From an uncultured Saprospiraceae bacterium (GTDB lineage: Bacteria > Bacteroidota > Bacteroidia > Chitinophagales > Saprospiraceae): a stretch of 64,000 bases of DNA. The stretch covers positions 25,030 through 89,029 of the forward strand of contig CALKXE010000053.1 of assembly GCA_938003955.1 (NCBI GenBank). Reading direction: 5' to 3'. Of the stretch, positions 9,061 to 17,920 are shown in pieces. The translations under genes and the position numbers were made by a program. Positions within the stretch are counted from its first letter, which is position 1, and each line of letters starts with the position of its first letter. The notes below the pieces were generated by a model. It did not search any database. It was not told where the DNA came from and worked only from the letters and a program-made list of their open reading frames with translations.

Positions 9061-9100
9061 AAACAGGTATTCTCGAAAGAGGGAGTACCTGTTTTTTTGT
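9061..9100 (+). terminator. Intrinsic terminator after the Crp/Fnr gene
   Basis: ACAGGTATTCTC and GAGGGAGTACCTGT pair around a GAAA loop with one bulged base, followed by seven T. The mirror strand also has TTTA after the stem, so it may serve the convergent DUF4340 gene weakly. Confidence 0.85.
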
Positions 9101-9193
9101 TTTAACTTAGAGATGTATTAATACTTAGAGTAGTACAGAAAATCAAATTCAATTGTAATTTTCAAAAGAACAAAATCAATTTATTGGTCACAA

Positions 9194-10213
9194 TCAGTTT
9201 TCGAAAAAATAATCGTAGCCTCTAAATATGGGCTGAGATAATCGATTCTGAGCGACCATGAAGTCGTATTGTCCATCAGTTGTTTTATTGATAAAGAACC
9301 GTTCTATCTTTCTCGCTTGATTAATATCCCTAGTATTACTGTTTCGTGTTATAATATCTTTGAAGGGTATAAAGTCTATCTCATTGGTGATTCCTTTTTT
9401 ATCTTTTACAGTAACAGTAGCAAATGGTACAAGTGCTCTAATCGAATCTAATCTGACATTATTATTATCAAAATCTTCTGCATAAATCCTAGCGAATCCA
9501 CCTAGATATGCTTTTACTCTTTCTTCTGATACAGACTTAGTAGTGGGCTCCAAGAACTGACTTAGTGGCTCTACCTCATATTTCGATCCATCTACGGTTA
9601 GTTTGAATGATGATTTCTGGTCTTTATGGTAGTTTACACTTACCTCTTTGATATCTTCAGATAGGTATTGGAACATTTCTCTATCACGATACCTATCTAC
9701 TTTTTGAGTGAATCTTGATCTCACGTCACCGTTAAGCCCTCTAAGAAACATGTTGTAAGGTTGTGAAGCTCCATCCATTAGGAAGGCAGTGCCTGTTTCA
9801 TCATAGGATTCTACACCGATCTGAAAACTCCTTACTTCTTTGCCATCGAGGTCATATATTTTAATTTGGATTCCAACCTTTTCAATATCCTTTATTATCG
9901 TTTGAGTTTCGCCTTTGGATGGAATGTTTTGAATTTCGATCTTAGCTAAAGTTTTAGTAATCTGTGGTAGTGTAAATTGACTGACTCTAAATTTGTCATT
10001 CAAATACCAAATTCCGCCTTCACCTCTTTTGAATGTCTTTAGAGGTCTTTTCTTTTGTTTTACAGTTATCATACCCATCTGATCTTCAGGAAATGAAAAT
10101 CTACGACCTGATGTATCTAGACTTGTTTTGGGTCCATCGTTCTGGGGCTTCAAAAAATATGCGACAGCTGCCAATCCTATAAGAAGGGCAAGTAGAATCA
10201 TTAATTTTTTCAT
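9194..10213 (-). CDS. DUF4340 domain-containing membrane-anchored protein
   Basis: 339 residues with one N-terminal membrane anchor (about 1-20, LMILLALLIGLAAVAYFL) and the rest periplasmic. The repeated beta-rich layout, with RTFQIGVESYDETGTAFLMDG-type segments, fits DUF4340, a domain that occurs next to GldG-type ABC components in many phyla. It lies 63 bases downstream of the GldG gene on the same strand, so both likely belong to one complex. No enzymatic motif is visible. Confidence 0.75.
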   Translation of the reverse strand: MKKLMILLALLIGLAAVAYFLKPQNDGPKTSLDTSGRRFSFPEDQMGMITVKQKKRPLKTFKRGEGGIWYLNDKFRVSQFTLPQITKTLAKIEIQNIPSKGETQTIIKDIEKVGIQIKIYDLDGKEVRSFQIGVESYDETGTAFLMDGASQPYNMFLRGLNGDVRSRFTQKVDRYRDREMFQYLSEDIKEVSVNYHKDQKSSFKLTVDGSKYEVEPLSQFLEPTTKSVSEERVKAYLGGFARIYAEDFDNNNVRLDSIRALVPFATVTVKDKKGITNEIDFIPFKDIITRNSNTRDINQARKIERFFINKTTDGQYDFMVAQNRLSQPIFRGYDYFFEN

Positions 10214-10276
10214 ATTACTATTTAATAAGCGTATCTCTGTTCGAAGGAAATATAGATTTTATGTTGATACTCCTTC

Positions 10277-11968
10277 CTATTTAGAATATCGTCTTCTTCT
10301 GATATAATTGAATCCTATCCCAAATAAAGCTAAAAATAACAATGGTAGACCAATATTGATGAATTGCCATTTCTTTCTTTCCTTCTTTGTCTTAACGGCG
10401 TCTAGTAATCTGAGTTTTACTTGCTTAGATCGAGAATCTAGAATGCCGTTATCATCCAACATAAATTCAACAGCATTGAGGATGAAATCCTTGTTGCCGT
10501 CATATACTCTTTGTTCCCATACATTGAATCCTATCGGCCTTGGTTTGTTCTCTCTAATGCTTATAGAGTTTTTCATGAAGTCCACGTCACTAAATACCAT
10601 TTGTTTTGTCGGTGGACTTTTTGCTTGAAATGTAATTCCAAGTTCGTCCAATCCAGATTGGAAGCCTGGTGTGATTCTATTCGCATAAGCAGATTCGAAT
10701 TCTCCTTCTAGTAATAAACCAAGAGTTTGTTTTCCCTTATTAAACAATTCTTGTTTTGGTGGAAATTTTAATATTTCAAAATTTAATCGAACTGGATTTA
10801 ATTGAAACCTAGCATAAGGAGACGATGTAAGAAGTGGGGTTTTTTCGACAGCAAATTTTGTTTTTATTGTGTCTATTGTACTAGGAAAAAACATATTGAT
10901 CCTATCTAGATTCTTACCAGTAGGGTGGTTGATATTAGCCATTGCCAAAGGATGATAAAACCATTTATACAGTTTTTGTTGGATCTTTCCATCTTGTTGT
11001 CCTACAACTTGCGGAATTTTAGTGCATTCTAAATCCAGTACAAGATTAGGTTGCACTCTCGCTCCATACTTGAATAGTAAGTCGTCTAGTCCAGTTTCAA
11101 TATCTCTGGGAACATAGAATTTATATTTATTAATACTATCGAGGTCAGCATTGAGTTTCTCAATAAACCACATTACTTTACCTCCATTCATTATATACTG
11201 ATCCAGTTTGAATTTTGCTCTATCATCAAATGCTTTCTTGGGAGCAGGAATGATAAGCAAATCAAGTTCTTGATCTATAGTAACTAGACTATCTAGATTC
11301 AGTCTGCCTACATTATAAAATCGATCAAGTTCCTGTTCTAACATAATCGTTTTTTCATAAGGTAATTCATCATGACCTGTAGAGAATGCGATCGTTTCTT
11401 TATCTTTTTTTGATAATTTCTGAATTAGATTGACAAATTTGTATTCTAGGAGTTCGATACTTCTGTTTAGTGTTACCTCATCATCTTCATTTAGATTCTG
11501 TTCTTTGAGGAGACTTACAGTTGATTTTCTATTTCTGTAACTGATGATAGCATACGGATAGATTCCTTTTTGTACGGATTCTTTACCATTATTGTACATA
11601 AGATTTATTGGAATAATACCATCCTTGGCCAGTTGGTCTCTTCTCGCTCTTATTTCTTGTACAGTGCCGTCTAGAGGATCTTCGAATATATACTGGATGT
11701 TAGGATTGATATCCTTGAGATCATCAAGTAGTTCTGAAGTAGCATTCTGCAATCTCATGAAACCTGCAGGGAAATCTCCATCCAACAATACTTTGATAAA
11801 TAGATTGTCAGGAAGTTTTTCCACTACATCATGAGTAGAAGGGGATAGTGTATATCTTTTTTCTTCTGTAAGGTCTGCACTTGTATAGTAATAATTGGCA
11901 ATGATGTTCACCACAAAGATGATCCCAATGACAATAAGCAGCTGCGTTAATTTTTGAATTTTACCCAT
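10277..11968 (-). CDS. gldG: Gliding-motility/ABC-transporter auxiliary protein GldG
   Basis: 563 residues. It has an N-terminal membrane helix (about 10-28), a large periplasmic domain and a C-terminal helix (about 540-557), the GldG layout. The sequence YYTSADLTEEKRYTLSPST at about 27-45 is the conserved opening of GldG/ABC_transp_aux proteins. GldG works with the membrane protein GldF and the ATPase GldA in Flavobacterium gliding. Here gldF is not adjacent, and a DUF4340 gene follows instead. An exact -7 box stands ten bases before the ATG. Confidence 0.88.
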   Translation of the reverse strand: MGKIQKLTQLLIVIGIIFVVNIIANYYYTSADLTEEKRYTLSPSTHDVVEKLPDNLFIKVLLDGDFPAGFMRLQNATSELLDDLKDINPNIQYIFEDPLDGTVQEIRARRDQLAKDGIIPINLMYNNGKESVQKGIYPYAIISYRNRKSTVSLLKEQNLNEDDEVTLNRSIELLEYKFVNLIQKLSKKDKETIAFSTGHDELPYEKTIMLEQELDRFYNVGRLNLDSLVTIDQELDLLIIPAPKKAFDDRAKFKLDQYIMNGGKVMWFIEKLNADLDSINKYKFYVPRDIETGLDDLLFKYGARVQPNLVLDLECTKIPQVVGQQDGKIQQKLYKWFYHPLAMANINHPTGKNLDRINMFFPSTIDTIKTKFAVEKTPLLTSSPYARFQLNPVRLNFEILKFPPKQELFNKGKQTLGLLLEGEFESAYANRITPGFQSGLDELGITFQAKSPPTKQMVFSDVDFMKNSISIRENKPRPIGFNVWEQRVYDGNKDFILNAVEFMLDDNGILDSRSKQVKLRLLDAVKTKKERKKWQFINIGLPLLFLALFGIGFNYIRRRRYSK

Positions 11969-11978
11969 ATATATTTAC

Positions 11979-11986
11979 CAAAAATA
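11979..11986 (-). promoter_or_regulatory. -7 promoter box upstream of gldG
   Basis: On the minus strand the sequence reads TATTTTTG, an exact TAnnTTTG match, ten bases before the gldG ATG. The implied 5' leader is very short. Confidence 0.5.
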
Positions 11987-12268
11987 AGATAAATGTCGCT
12001 AAAGAATAACATTTATCAAAATCCCATTTGCAAATATGACATCTTATTATGTAGTGAACAAGAAAGTTGGTCTTTAATGTCTTTTTGAATGAATTTTGAT
12101 ATTGTGTTAAGATTCTATTTTAATGCAAGGCAGCACTTAGATAGGTGCAAAACGGGAGACGTCTTTGTCGGGCCTCTCATAGATTATCTGATATATATTA
12201 TTTATGGAACATGGCAAAATGATACACTAGGTAAATAATATTAGTACTTATTTCTAAGCTACATAACG
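11987..12268. other. Gene-free spacer upstream of gldG
   Basis: No coding sequence. Around 12130-12180 there is a less AT-rich patch with a weak hairpin (GCAC at 12133-12136 with GTGC at 12145-12148). This is too small to call an RNA gene. Confidence 0.3.
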
Positions 12269-12304
12269 AAAAAGTGTCCGACACCGTATAGGTGTACAGA
12301 CACT
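12269..12304 (-). terminator. Two-part hairpin terminator after the DUF2007 gene
   Basis: On the minus strand AGTGTC pairs with GACACT (12299-12304 and 12273-12278), with an inner helix ACACC/GGTGT, followed by five T. The other strand also carries a T-run, so it may act in both directions. Confidence 0.8.
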
Positions 12305-12312
12305 CTTGTTTT

Positions 12313-12528
12313 TTAATCATCTAAAACGCCGGTTTCTTCTAAGATTTTTCTTGCCTCGGCTTGTCGATCTATTCCTACGTATAGTTCTACTTTACCTCCA
12401 AAGAGGCCTACATGCATAGAGTCCTTTTTATTTAGTATGAATGATTCGATGCCTGATTCTGTTAAGACGTGACGTGCAGTTACTATTTTGAGATCAGATA
12501 TGCTGAAATATACTAATGACGTGTCCAT
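12313..12528 (-). CDS. DUF2007 family small protein
   Basis: 71 residues. The start VYFSISDLKIVTARHVLTESGI and the end VGIDRQAEARKILEE fit DUF2007, described as a putative signal-transducing domain with a ferredoxin-like fold. Its role is unknown. No signal peptide, so cytoplasmic. It follows the dynamin-like gene by 71 bases on the same strand and ends in a strong terminator, so it may be the last gene of that unit. Confidence 0.75.
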   Translation of the reverse strand: MDTSLVYFSISDLKIVTARHVLTESGIESFILNKKDSMHVGLFGGKVELYVGIDRQAEARKILEETGVLDD

Positions 12529-12599
12529 AATATTTGATTTTTAGTGTTCACCTTTCAAATAATTGATTCGGTGTCGTTATAACTATAACAAATTTTTGA

Positions 12600-14330
12600 T
12601 CAGATAAATTTCTCAACCTCTTGTTTTATATTTGTTAAATCAGTGTTTATTGTGGTTTTTAGTTCGTTGAGATTCTGAAGTGTTTTCTCCTCATGTTTAA
12701 GAAGTAAATCTAATTGATAGAAATTATCGTCTATCTTGTTCTTAATACGTTGTGTATAATCTTTAAGTTTTTCATTGACTTCCCATTCTAATTTAATTCT
12801 ACCTTTTTTGATTTCTTCTTTAAAACCTGCGAGGACCTTTCTTTTCTTAAGGCCTAGTGTAACTCCAGCGAATAGAACTCCTATGGTAGTTAGAATACCG
12901 CCAGTTATGTCAAATACGGCCCCTTGTGTTATTGTAGCTAGTATCACTCCAACTACCGCAATTCCAGATCCAGCTGCAAGATTTGGCGCCACTGTGCCAG
13001 CATCACTAGCAATAGATTCATCGTAGAAGTTTTCTGATTCATTCAAGAAAGTTTTAAAGCTCTTTTGCAGATCCATAAGTACGTTAGCACGTTTCTCAGC
13101 GATATCAGCAAATATCTCATCACTGTCTTCGAGAATAGTTTTACTGTCTTTGATCTTTGCATGAACTAGCTTTCCCATAGTTTGGATATTATCAGCGACA
13201 TCAATGATTCCATTTGTTAATTTTTCTTTGAGAGAACTATTAAGTCTTTGTTCAAAATCCTTGACTTGCTTCTCGAGCCAATCCTTGAGATTTTCTTGAC
13301 CACCAAACATAGATCCAAATGACCTTTTCATAACAGAAAGAAATCCTAATCCAGCTGCGAGTTCTTCCGTTTTGGCCGCTGTGATTCTATCATAGTTGGC
13401 TACAAGGTTTTCAGTTAATTGATCTATTTGGTTTTGAGTTTTGCCTTCTTGGCTATTTAATGTCTCTCTTATTTCGTTTCTGAACTCTTTATCATATTCC
13501 CATTGCTGGATTCTTAGATTTAGACTATGGCTTATCTTTTCATTGATGGCAAAAGAGGTATTGACATTATTTGCTAGTTTTAGGTACGGTGCTTTTCCAT
13601 CAGTAATGTTTTCAGCAATGTACCTTCTAATATCTAGGAAGCCACTATTTTTTATATAACCATCAAGTTCCATCTTAGCGGAGACGGCAAATACATTTGG
13701 GTTTTCAATTCCTTTTTTACCAGCATTTTCGATTACTCCATTGATATTAATGGCTAGATCCGCTTCTTCCATCAAATCTTTTTGCTGCAGGACAAATATG
13801 ATCTTACGTCTCCATTCCTCGTTGATGAAATCTAAAAATTGCCAAGCGGATTGTCTATATGGGTTCTTCGCTTCAAATACAAATACGATCAAATCAGAAT
13901 GAGGGATAAACCTCTCCGTAATCTCTTGATGATGCTCTACTATCGAATTAGTACCTGGAGTATCTACAATAGCAATCTCTCTGAGAATATCTACTGGTTG
14001 TGTTATACGCGTGTAGTGCTCGTTAACGTGTTCGATGGCCTCTTCTTCGCCATAGGTAATCAACTGAATCGTGTCAGTCATTGGGGAGGGAGCCACCTTG
14101 CAAATATCTTTTCCGGCTTGGAGCAGTGCATTCACGAAACTACTCTTACCAGCTTTCACTTCACCTACAATTACAAATGTAAATGGAGCACTTATACGAT
14201 CAAGTATATCTTTGACTGTTGTTGTGAGTTCAACATTCTGAATATTTGAAGTCAACTCATACAACTTCTTTATCGCTGATTCAGTATCATTCGAGAGTTG
14301 ACGTAGTTTTGGATTTATTGATTCTTGCAT
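12600..14330 (-). CDS. Bacterial dynamin-like GTPase
   Basis: 576 residues. The GTPase domain has a P-loop GEVKAGKSS (56-64), switch II DTPG (123-126) and a G4-like QQKD (variant of NKxD) near 185. A long helical stalk follows. Near residues 455-500 a hydrophobic hairpin of glycine-rich helices is the likely membrane paddle, then a coiled-coil tail. This layout matches bacterial dynamin-like proteins that remodel membranes upon GTP binding. It sits 45 bases after an uncharacterised two- to four-helix membrane protein, a likely partner. Confidence 0.88.
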   Translation of the reverse strand: MQESINPKLRQLSNDTESAIKKLYELTSNIQNVELTTTVKDILDRISAPFTFVIVGEVKAGKSSFVNALLQAGKDICKVAPSPMTDTIQLITYGEEEAIEHVNEHYTRITQPVDILREIAIVDTPGTNSIVEHHQEITERFIPHSDLIVFVFEAKNPYRQSAWQFLDFINEEWRRKIIFVLQQKDLMEEADLAININGVIENAGKKGIENPNVFAVSAKMELDGYIKNSGFLDIRRYIAENITDGKAPYLKLANNVNTSFAINEKISHSLNLRIQQWEYDKEFRNEIRETLNSQEGKTQNQIDQLTENLVANYDRITAAKTEELAAGLGFLSVMKRSFGSMFGGQENLKDWLEKQVKDFEQRLNSSLKEKLTNGIIDVADNIQTMGKLVHAKIKDSKTILEDSDEIFADIAEKRANVLMDLQKSFKTFLNESENFYDESIASDAGTVAPNLAAGSGIAVVGVILATITQGAVFDITGGILTTIGVLFAGVTLGLKKRKVLAGFKEEIKKGRIKLEWEVNEKLKDYTQRIKNKIDDNFYQLDLLLKHEEKTLQNLNELKTTINTDLTNIKQEVEKFI

Positions 14331-14375
14331 TGGCTAAAAATATAAAAAAATCTAATGCTATTTATAGTTTCCTAT

Positions 14376-15167
14376 TTAATCAAGCTCTATTATTTTTTCA
14401 TCTATCAATAAATGTATGCTATCGATTGCATCCGTATATATGTCAGTATTGAGCATTATTGCTCTGCGATATATGGTATATTCTTCCAATCTTAGGTCAC
14501 AATATTCTAGTAATAATTTATTTTGATTAATTAAAACGTCTGTTATATCTTCCAAAGAGTCAAGTTTTTCAATTATTGCTCTGTTTTTGTACCAATACGG
14601 AATTATTTTATTGTTTAGTTCATCTAATAATTGATCGTTAGGATTTACCATTAAGTTGTCGTAGAATGTTGAAGTAGCTGTTTCATTCTCGATAAATTCA
14701 TCAATTTGTCTTTGATACTCTGTGTTTACAGGACTGTTAGCTTCCCAATAGATAAAGCCTAAAAGAAAAGTAACAATAATTAATGCGCTAATAATTCCAA
14801 GACCAAAGGCTTTCCATTTAGTTATGAACTTATAGCCGCTTTGCTCATATTCGTTCAATTTATCACCTTGATAATAGTGAACCCATAATGATGTCAACCC
14901 AGTGTATATTGCAGGGATAAGCTGACTAGGAATAAAATCAATAATGTGATTCGGAATTATAATTATAAAAAGAAAGATGAAAATTGTAGTTAGAACCCCA
15001 AAGGCTAGAGCAACATCTCCTTTTCTTTCTTCATTTAATGCCCGGTAATTCTCCCTAATTAAAATACTTCCGCCTAACGGGGCTCCTAAGAATGTTGCCA
15101 GTCCAATTGCTGATAAAGAATACATCTTCTGTATTTTCTGATCATTTTGTGTTGAAGTTGAATTCAT
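14376..15167 (-). CDS. Uncharacterised multi-helix membrane protein
   Basis: 263 residues from the ATG at 15167; an in-frame TTG at 15173 is less likely. I do not recognise the family. There are hydrophobic segments at about 18-36, 55-75, 78-98 and 122-142, then a soluble, acidic, helix-rich C-terminal half of about 120 residues with coiled-coil character. It is encoded between the WbqC-like gene (19 bases upstream) and the dynamin-like GTPase (45 bases downstream), so co-transcription is likely. The helical tail could contact the GTPase stalk; this is inference. Confidence 0.7.
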   Translation of the reverse strand: MNSTSTQNDQKIQKMYSLSAIGLATFLGAPLGGSILIRENYRALNEERKGDVALAFGVLTTIFIFLFIIIIPNHIIDFIPSQLIPAIYTGLTSLWVHYYQGDKLNEYEQSGYKFITKWKAFGLGIISALIIVTFLLGFIYWEANSPVNTEYQRQIDEFIENETATSTFYDNLMVNPNDQLLDELNNKIIPYWYKNRAIIEKLDSLEDITDVLINQNKLLLEYCDLRLEEYTIYRRAIMLNTDIYTDAIDSIHLLIDEKIIELD

Positions 15168-15186
15168 ATTCAATAATTGTATTGTT

Positions 15187-15810
15187 TTATAACCATAATA
15201 TCCCTTCCGGTCCTTTACACATCAATAAATCTAATGCAGAAAGGTCCTCTATGAATTCATGCTTTTCTTCAAATACCTGGTTATATGACTTAGCCACAAA
15301 ACCTTCGATATCTCTTTTGTTGAATCCCATTTTTCTTACATCTACCGCCTTATCGCTGTACTCTCTAACATAGTCTTCACTATTTGTAATAGTTGTATCC
15401 AGATCAAACGATTTGACGAAAAACTTAACTATTGCAGCATTCAGATCTATTAACTTATTGTGTTCCGATTTTATGATTCGTTCTATATCGTCAAAGTAAT
15501 ACTCAAAATATGGCGCATTCCCATAAGCTGATTTAATTGCATGAAGATGGTTTGCGATCCATTCTGAGTCATATGATATTTCTACCTCTGTGATTGGCAT
15601 TCTGTTGTTCTTTCCTTTTTTGAGAGGTACAGACAGTATGTCAATACCATTTACACCAAGGATCTTTGTTCTATTTCTGGTGCTTTTTTTCTGGTAATTT
15701 TCACAGTGCTCTATTATGACTTCATTGGATCTATTCATGAGCCAATATGAAGATACTGGCGGGAAATACTCAGTTGTTAATATTACTTTATTATTCATTG
15801 GTTTATCCAT
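15187..15810 (-). CDS. WbqC-like family protein
   Basis: 207 residues from the ATG at 15810, or 203 from the ATG at 15798. The opening VILTTEYFPPVSSYWLM, the mid-part SVPLKKGKNNRMPITEVEI and the segment AIKSAYGNAPYFEYYFDDIE are hallmarks of WbqC-like proteins, thought to act in surface polysaccharide or amino-sugar biosynthesis; the reaction is not established. With the first start the frame overlaps the end of the TRAP receptor gene by eight bases, which implies translational coupling. Confidence 0.85.
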   Translation of the reverse strand: MDKPMNNKVILTTEYFPPVSSYWLMNRSNEVIIEHCENYQKKSTRNRTKILGVNGIDILSVPLKKGKNNRMPITEVEISYDSEWIANHLHAIKSAYGNAPYFEYYFDDIERIIKSEHNKLIDLNAAIVKFFVKSFDLDTTITNSEDYVREYSDKAVDVRKMGFNKRDIEGFVAKSYNQVFEEKHEFIEDLSALDLLMCKGPEGILWL

Positions 15811-16927
15811 TGTTCATCATATTATAATAGGCTGATTCACTATACTGTGACCACTCATTGATGTTCTTTTGGAATTTGCTATAAGACTCATACAGTGTTT
15901 TTGTCTTTATGTCGCTATCTACCAATTCCTGGATTGTTTCTCTTGTATATTGTCTCATCTTTCTAAGTATATCGGGATTGAGTCTTCGAACCTCTACGTC
16001 TGTTTCTGTGATTATTTTTTGCAAATATTCATTGTTCTTAGCTTCAAACTCTGACAGAATCCACATGTTTAATCTGAAGGCTGCTGTCTGCAGAATTGCT
16101 TTTAGATCTGGTTCTAGTGTGTCGAGTAATCGTTTATTTACTATGATTTCAAGATTAGACCCTGGCTCGTGCCATCCGGGGGAATAGTAGTATTTTGCTA
16201 TTTCATGGAAACCCATTAGGTAATCATGGTATGGGCCGATCCATTCCGTAGCATCTATTACACCACGTTCGAGATTAGTATAAAGTTCGGAACCCGCTGA
16301 AAGTACTGCAGTTCCTCCTGCTTTTTCTAAAACCTTGCCACCAATGCCAGGCATTCTCATTTTTAAACCTTTGAAATCTTCTATTGTATTGATCTCTTTA
16401 TTAAACCAGCCTGCCATTTGTACACCAGTATTTCCACCGGGAAAAGGAACAAGATTAAAACGAGCATACTGAGCTTCATATAATTCTAATCCTCCCCCAG
16501 AATAAAGCCAACTATTCATTTGTTGTGCATTCATACCAAATGGGACTGTGGTAAAAAACTGCAATGAAGCCTCTTTCCCTCCCCAATAATAGGATGCTCC
16601 GCTTCCCATTTCAGCCGCCCCGCTGCTTACAGCATCGAATACTTCTAAAGCTGGAACTAATGTTCCTCCGCCATATACCTTGATATCAATTCTGCCTCCA
16701 GTCATTTCTCTTACCCAATCTGCATACATAGTAGCTCCAGTGCCTAATACAGGAAAGTTAGGAGGCCAAGTTGTAACCATTTTCCACTTGTACTTTTTGG
16801 ACGTAATTAGGTTAGGAGCAGTTATGTCAGACTTTTCAGTTGCCCCACATGAAGTCAATAATGATGCACCGAGTCCAGATATAACTGCAGTTTTAATGAA
16901 TTTCTTACGATTGATTGTCTTTTTCAT
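15803..16927 (-). CDS. TRAP transporter substrate-binding protein (DctP family)
   Basis: 374 residues. The N-terminus, RKKFIKTAVISGLGASLLTSC, looks like a twin-arginine-like (RK) signal ending in a lipobox, so the protein is likely a lipoprotein. The mature part has the DctP features: WPPNFPVLGTGA near the start, WFNKEI at mid-length and GVIDATEWIGPYHDYLMGF with GWHEPG near residue 240. These resemble alpha-keto-acid receptors of the TakP type. No DctQ or DctM membrane subunit is present in the window; the next gene is wbqC-like. The ligand is not proven. Confidence 0.88.
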   Translation of the reverse strand: MKKTINRKKFIKTAVISGLGASLLTSCGATEKSDITAPNLITSKKYKWKMVTTWPPNFPVLGTGATMYADWVREMTGGRIDIKVYGGGTLVPALEVFDAVSSGAAEMGSGASYYWGGKEASLQFFTTVPFGMNAQQMNSWLYSGGGLELYEAQYARFNLVPFPGGNTGVQMAGWFNKEINTIEDFKGLKMRMPGIGGKVLEKAGGTAVLSAGSELYTNLERGVIDATEWIGPYHDYLMGFHEIAKYYYSPGWHEPGSNLEIIVNKRLLDTLEPDLKAILQTAAFRLNMWILSEFEAKNNEYLQKIITETDVEVRRLNPDILRKMRQYTRETIQELVDSDIKTKTLYESYSKFQKNINEWSQYSESAYYNMMNNG

Positions 16928-17221
16928 AAGTTGTATTGTATGGGCTCAAAATACAATTAGTTTGATGTTATAGTACGATTATTGATTGAAGATTATCGAA
17001 ATCTTATTAGTCCATATTTATTTCTTGTTACTAATTATTAGATAGATTTATTGTGTTGATTGTAACATATTTAGATTTATAGTCTAAAGAAGACTTGATT
17101 TGAAAAATAAAAATAAAATATTCAATTTCGGTTATTGTATTTAGGATTTTATCCTAAATTAGTTTTCTGTTTTGAATTTATCCTTTTAATTATTCAGAAC
17201 AAACATTCTAAATCCAACCTG
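16928..17221. other. Divergent promoter region
   Basis: Nearly 300 AT-rich bases between divergent genes. I see no exact TAnnTTTG box, only near matches, and no RNA gene. Confidence 0.3.
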
Positions 17222-17362
17222 ATGAAAAGACTCTTGCTAGGACTAACATTATTAGCTATTATATTTTTAGCCGTGTTATGTAAACCAATAGATAATGCGA
17301 ACGAAGAGGCATTGTTGGAAAATAAACCTGTAGAGTCTCTTGCAATTCAAAGCAATAAATAG
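17222..17362 (+). CDS. 46-residue putative lipoprotein or secreted peptide
   Basis: A short frame from the ATG at 17222 with a clear signal sequence (KRLLLGLTLLAIIFLAVLC). The Cys at about 20 could be a lipobox Cys, leaving about 26 polar residues. No known family. It lies 30 bases before the next gene on the same strand, with which it may be co-transcribed. Coding status rests on the signal peptide and spacing alone. Confidence 0.45.
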   Translation: MKRLLLGLTLLAIIFLAVLCKPIDNANEEALLENKPVESLAIQSNK

Positions 17363-17392
17363 TAAGTCAGGAGTATCAAAATATAAAACAAA

Positions 17393-17920
17393 ATGAGCGA
17401 AATACTAGGAATAGGTTCTAGAGTTAAACATCCTTCATACGGAGATGGTGTTATATTAGAAGTAGATGTGGCTGCATACAAATGTTGTTTCATGCAGTTT
17501 GGACTAAAACATGTAGGAAAAGAATATGATGCATGGGAAGTTATCGAAGCAATAGAGCATACAGCTAGTGTATCCTTCACTGAAGCTGAAAAATCACTAG
17601 CCAAAATCTTGCAATCATGGATGGGCGTATCAGAGAAGATAGAGCTTGGTGATAAATGGGATGATGGAGTTATGATATTGAAACCGGGTGATGATTCATT
17701 GAAGTCTAAAGAAATTCCAATAGATACCTTTTTCCATAAGATTGTGATGGTGAGAGATCGCCTTAGAGTTATGGAGCAAAGAATCAATAGTAGCAAAATG
17801 TCTGATGAGGGCAAAGTGAATCTACAACAGTATATCACTAGAATATATGGTAGTTTGACTTCGTTTAATGTGCTATTTAAATATAAGGAAGATCACTTCA
17901 GAGGTGATGGAGGAAAGTAA
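17393..17920 (+). CDS. Conserved hypothetical protein with Tudor-like N-terminal module
   Basis: 175 residues, no signal peptide. Residues 5-50 (GIGSRVKHPSYGDGVILEV) look like the small beta-barrel 'KHxxFGxGxV' module seen at the C-terminus of UvrD/PcrA helicases and in CarD/Tudor-like domains, which usually binds protein or nucleic acid partners. The rest is helical, with a conserved-looking segment FFHKIVMVRDRLRVMEQRIN. Function unknown. A similar module ends the protein at 52017-52757. Confidence 0.6.
   Translation: MSEILGIGSRVKHPSYGDGVILEVDVAAYKCCFMQFGLKHVGKEYDAWEVIEAIEHTASVSFTEAEKSLAKILQSWMGVSEKIELGDKWDDGVMILKPGDDSLKSKEIPIDTFFHKIVMVRDRLRVMEQRINSSKMSDEGKVNLQQYITRIYGSLTSFNVLFKYKEDHFRGDGGK

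Noticed and set aside
12121..12190. Possible small RNA in the less AT-rich patch upstream of gldG
   Set aside because: Only short, imperfect stems; no promoter or terminator frames it.
15168..15173. TTG start two codons before the membrane protein ATG
   Set aside because: The ATG at 15167 is adequate, and the two extra residues carry no information.
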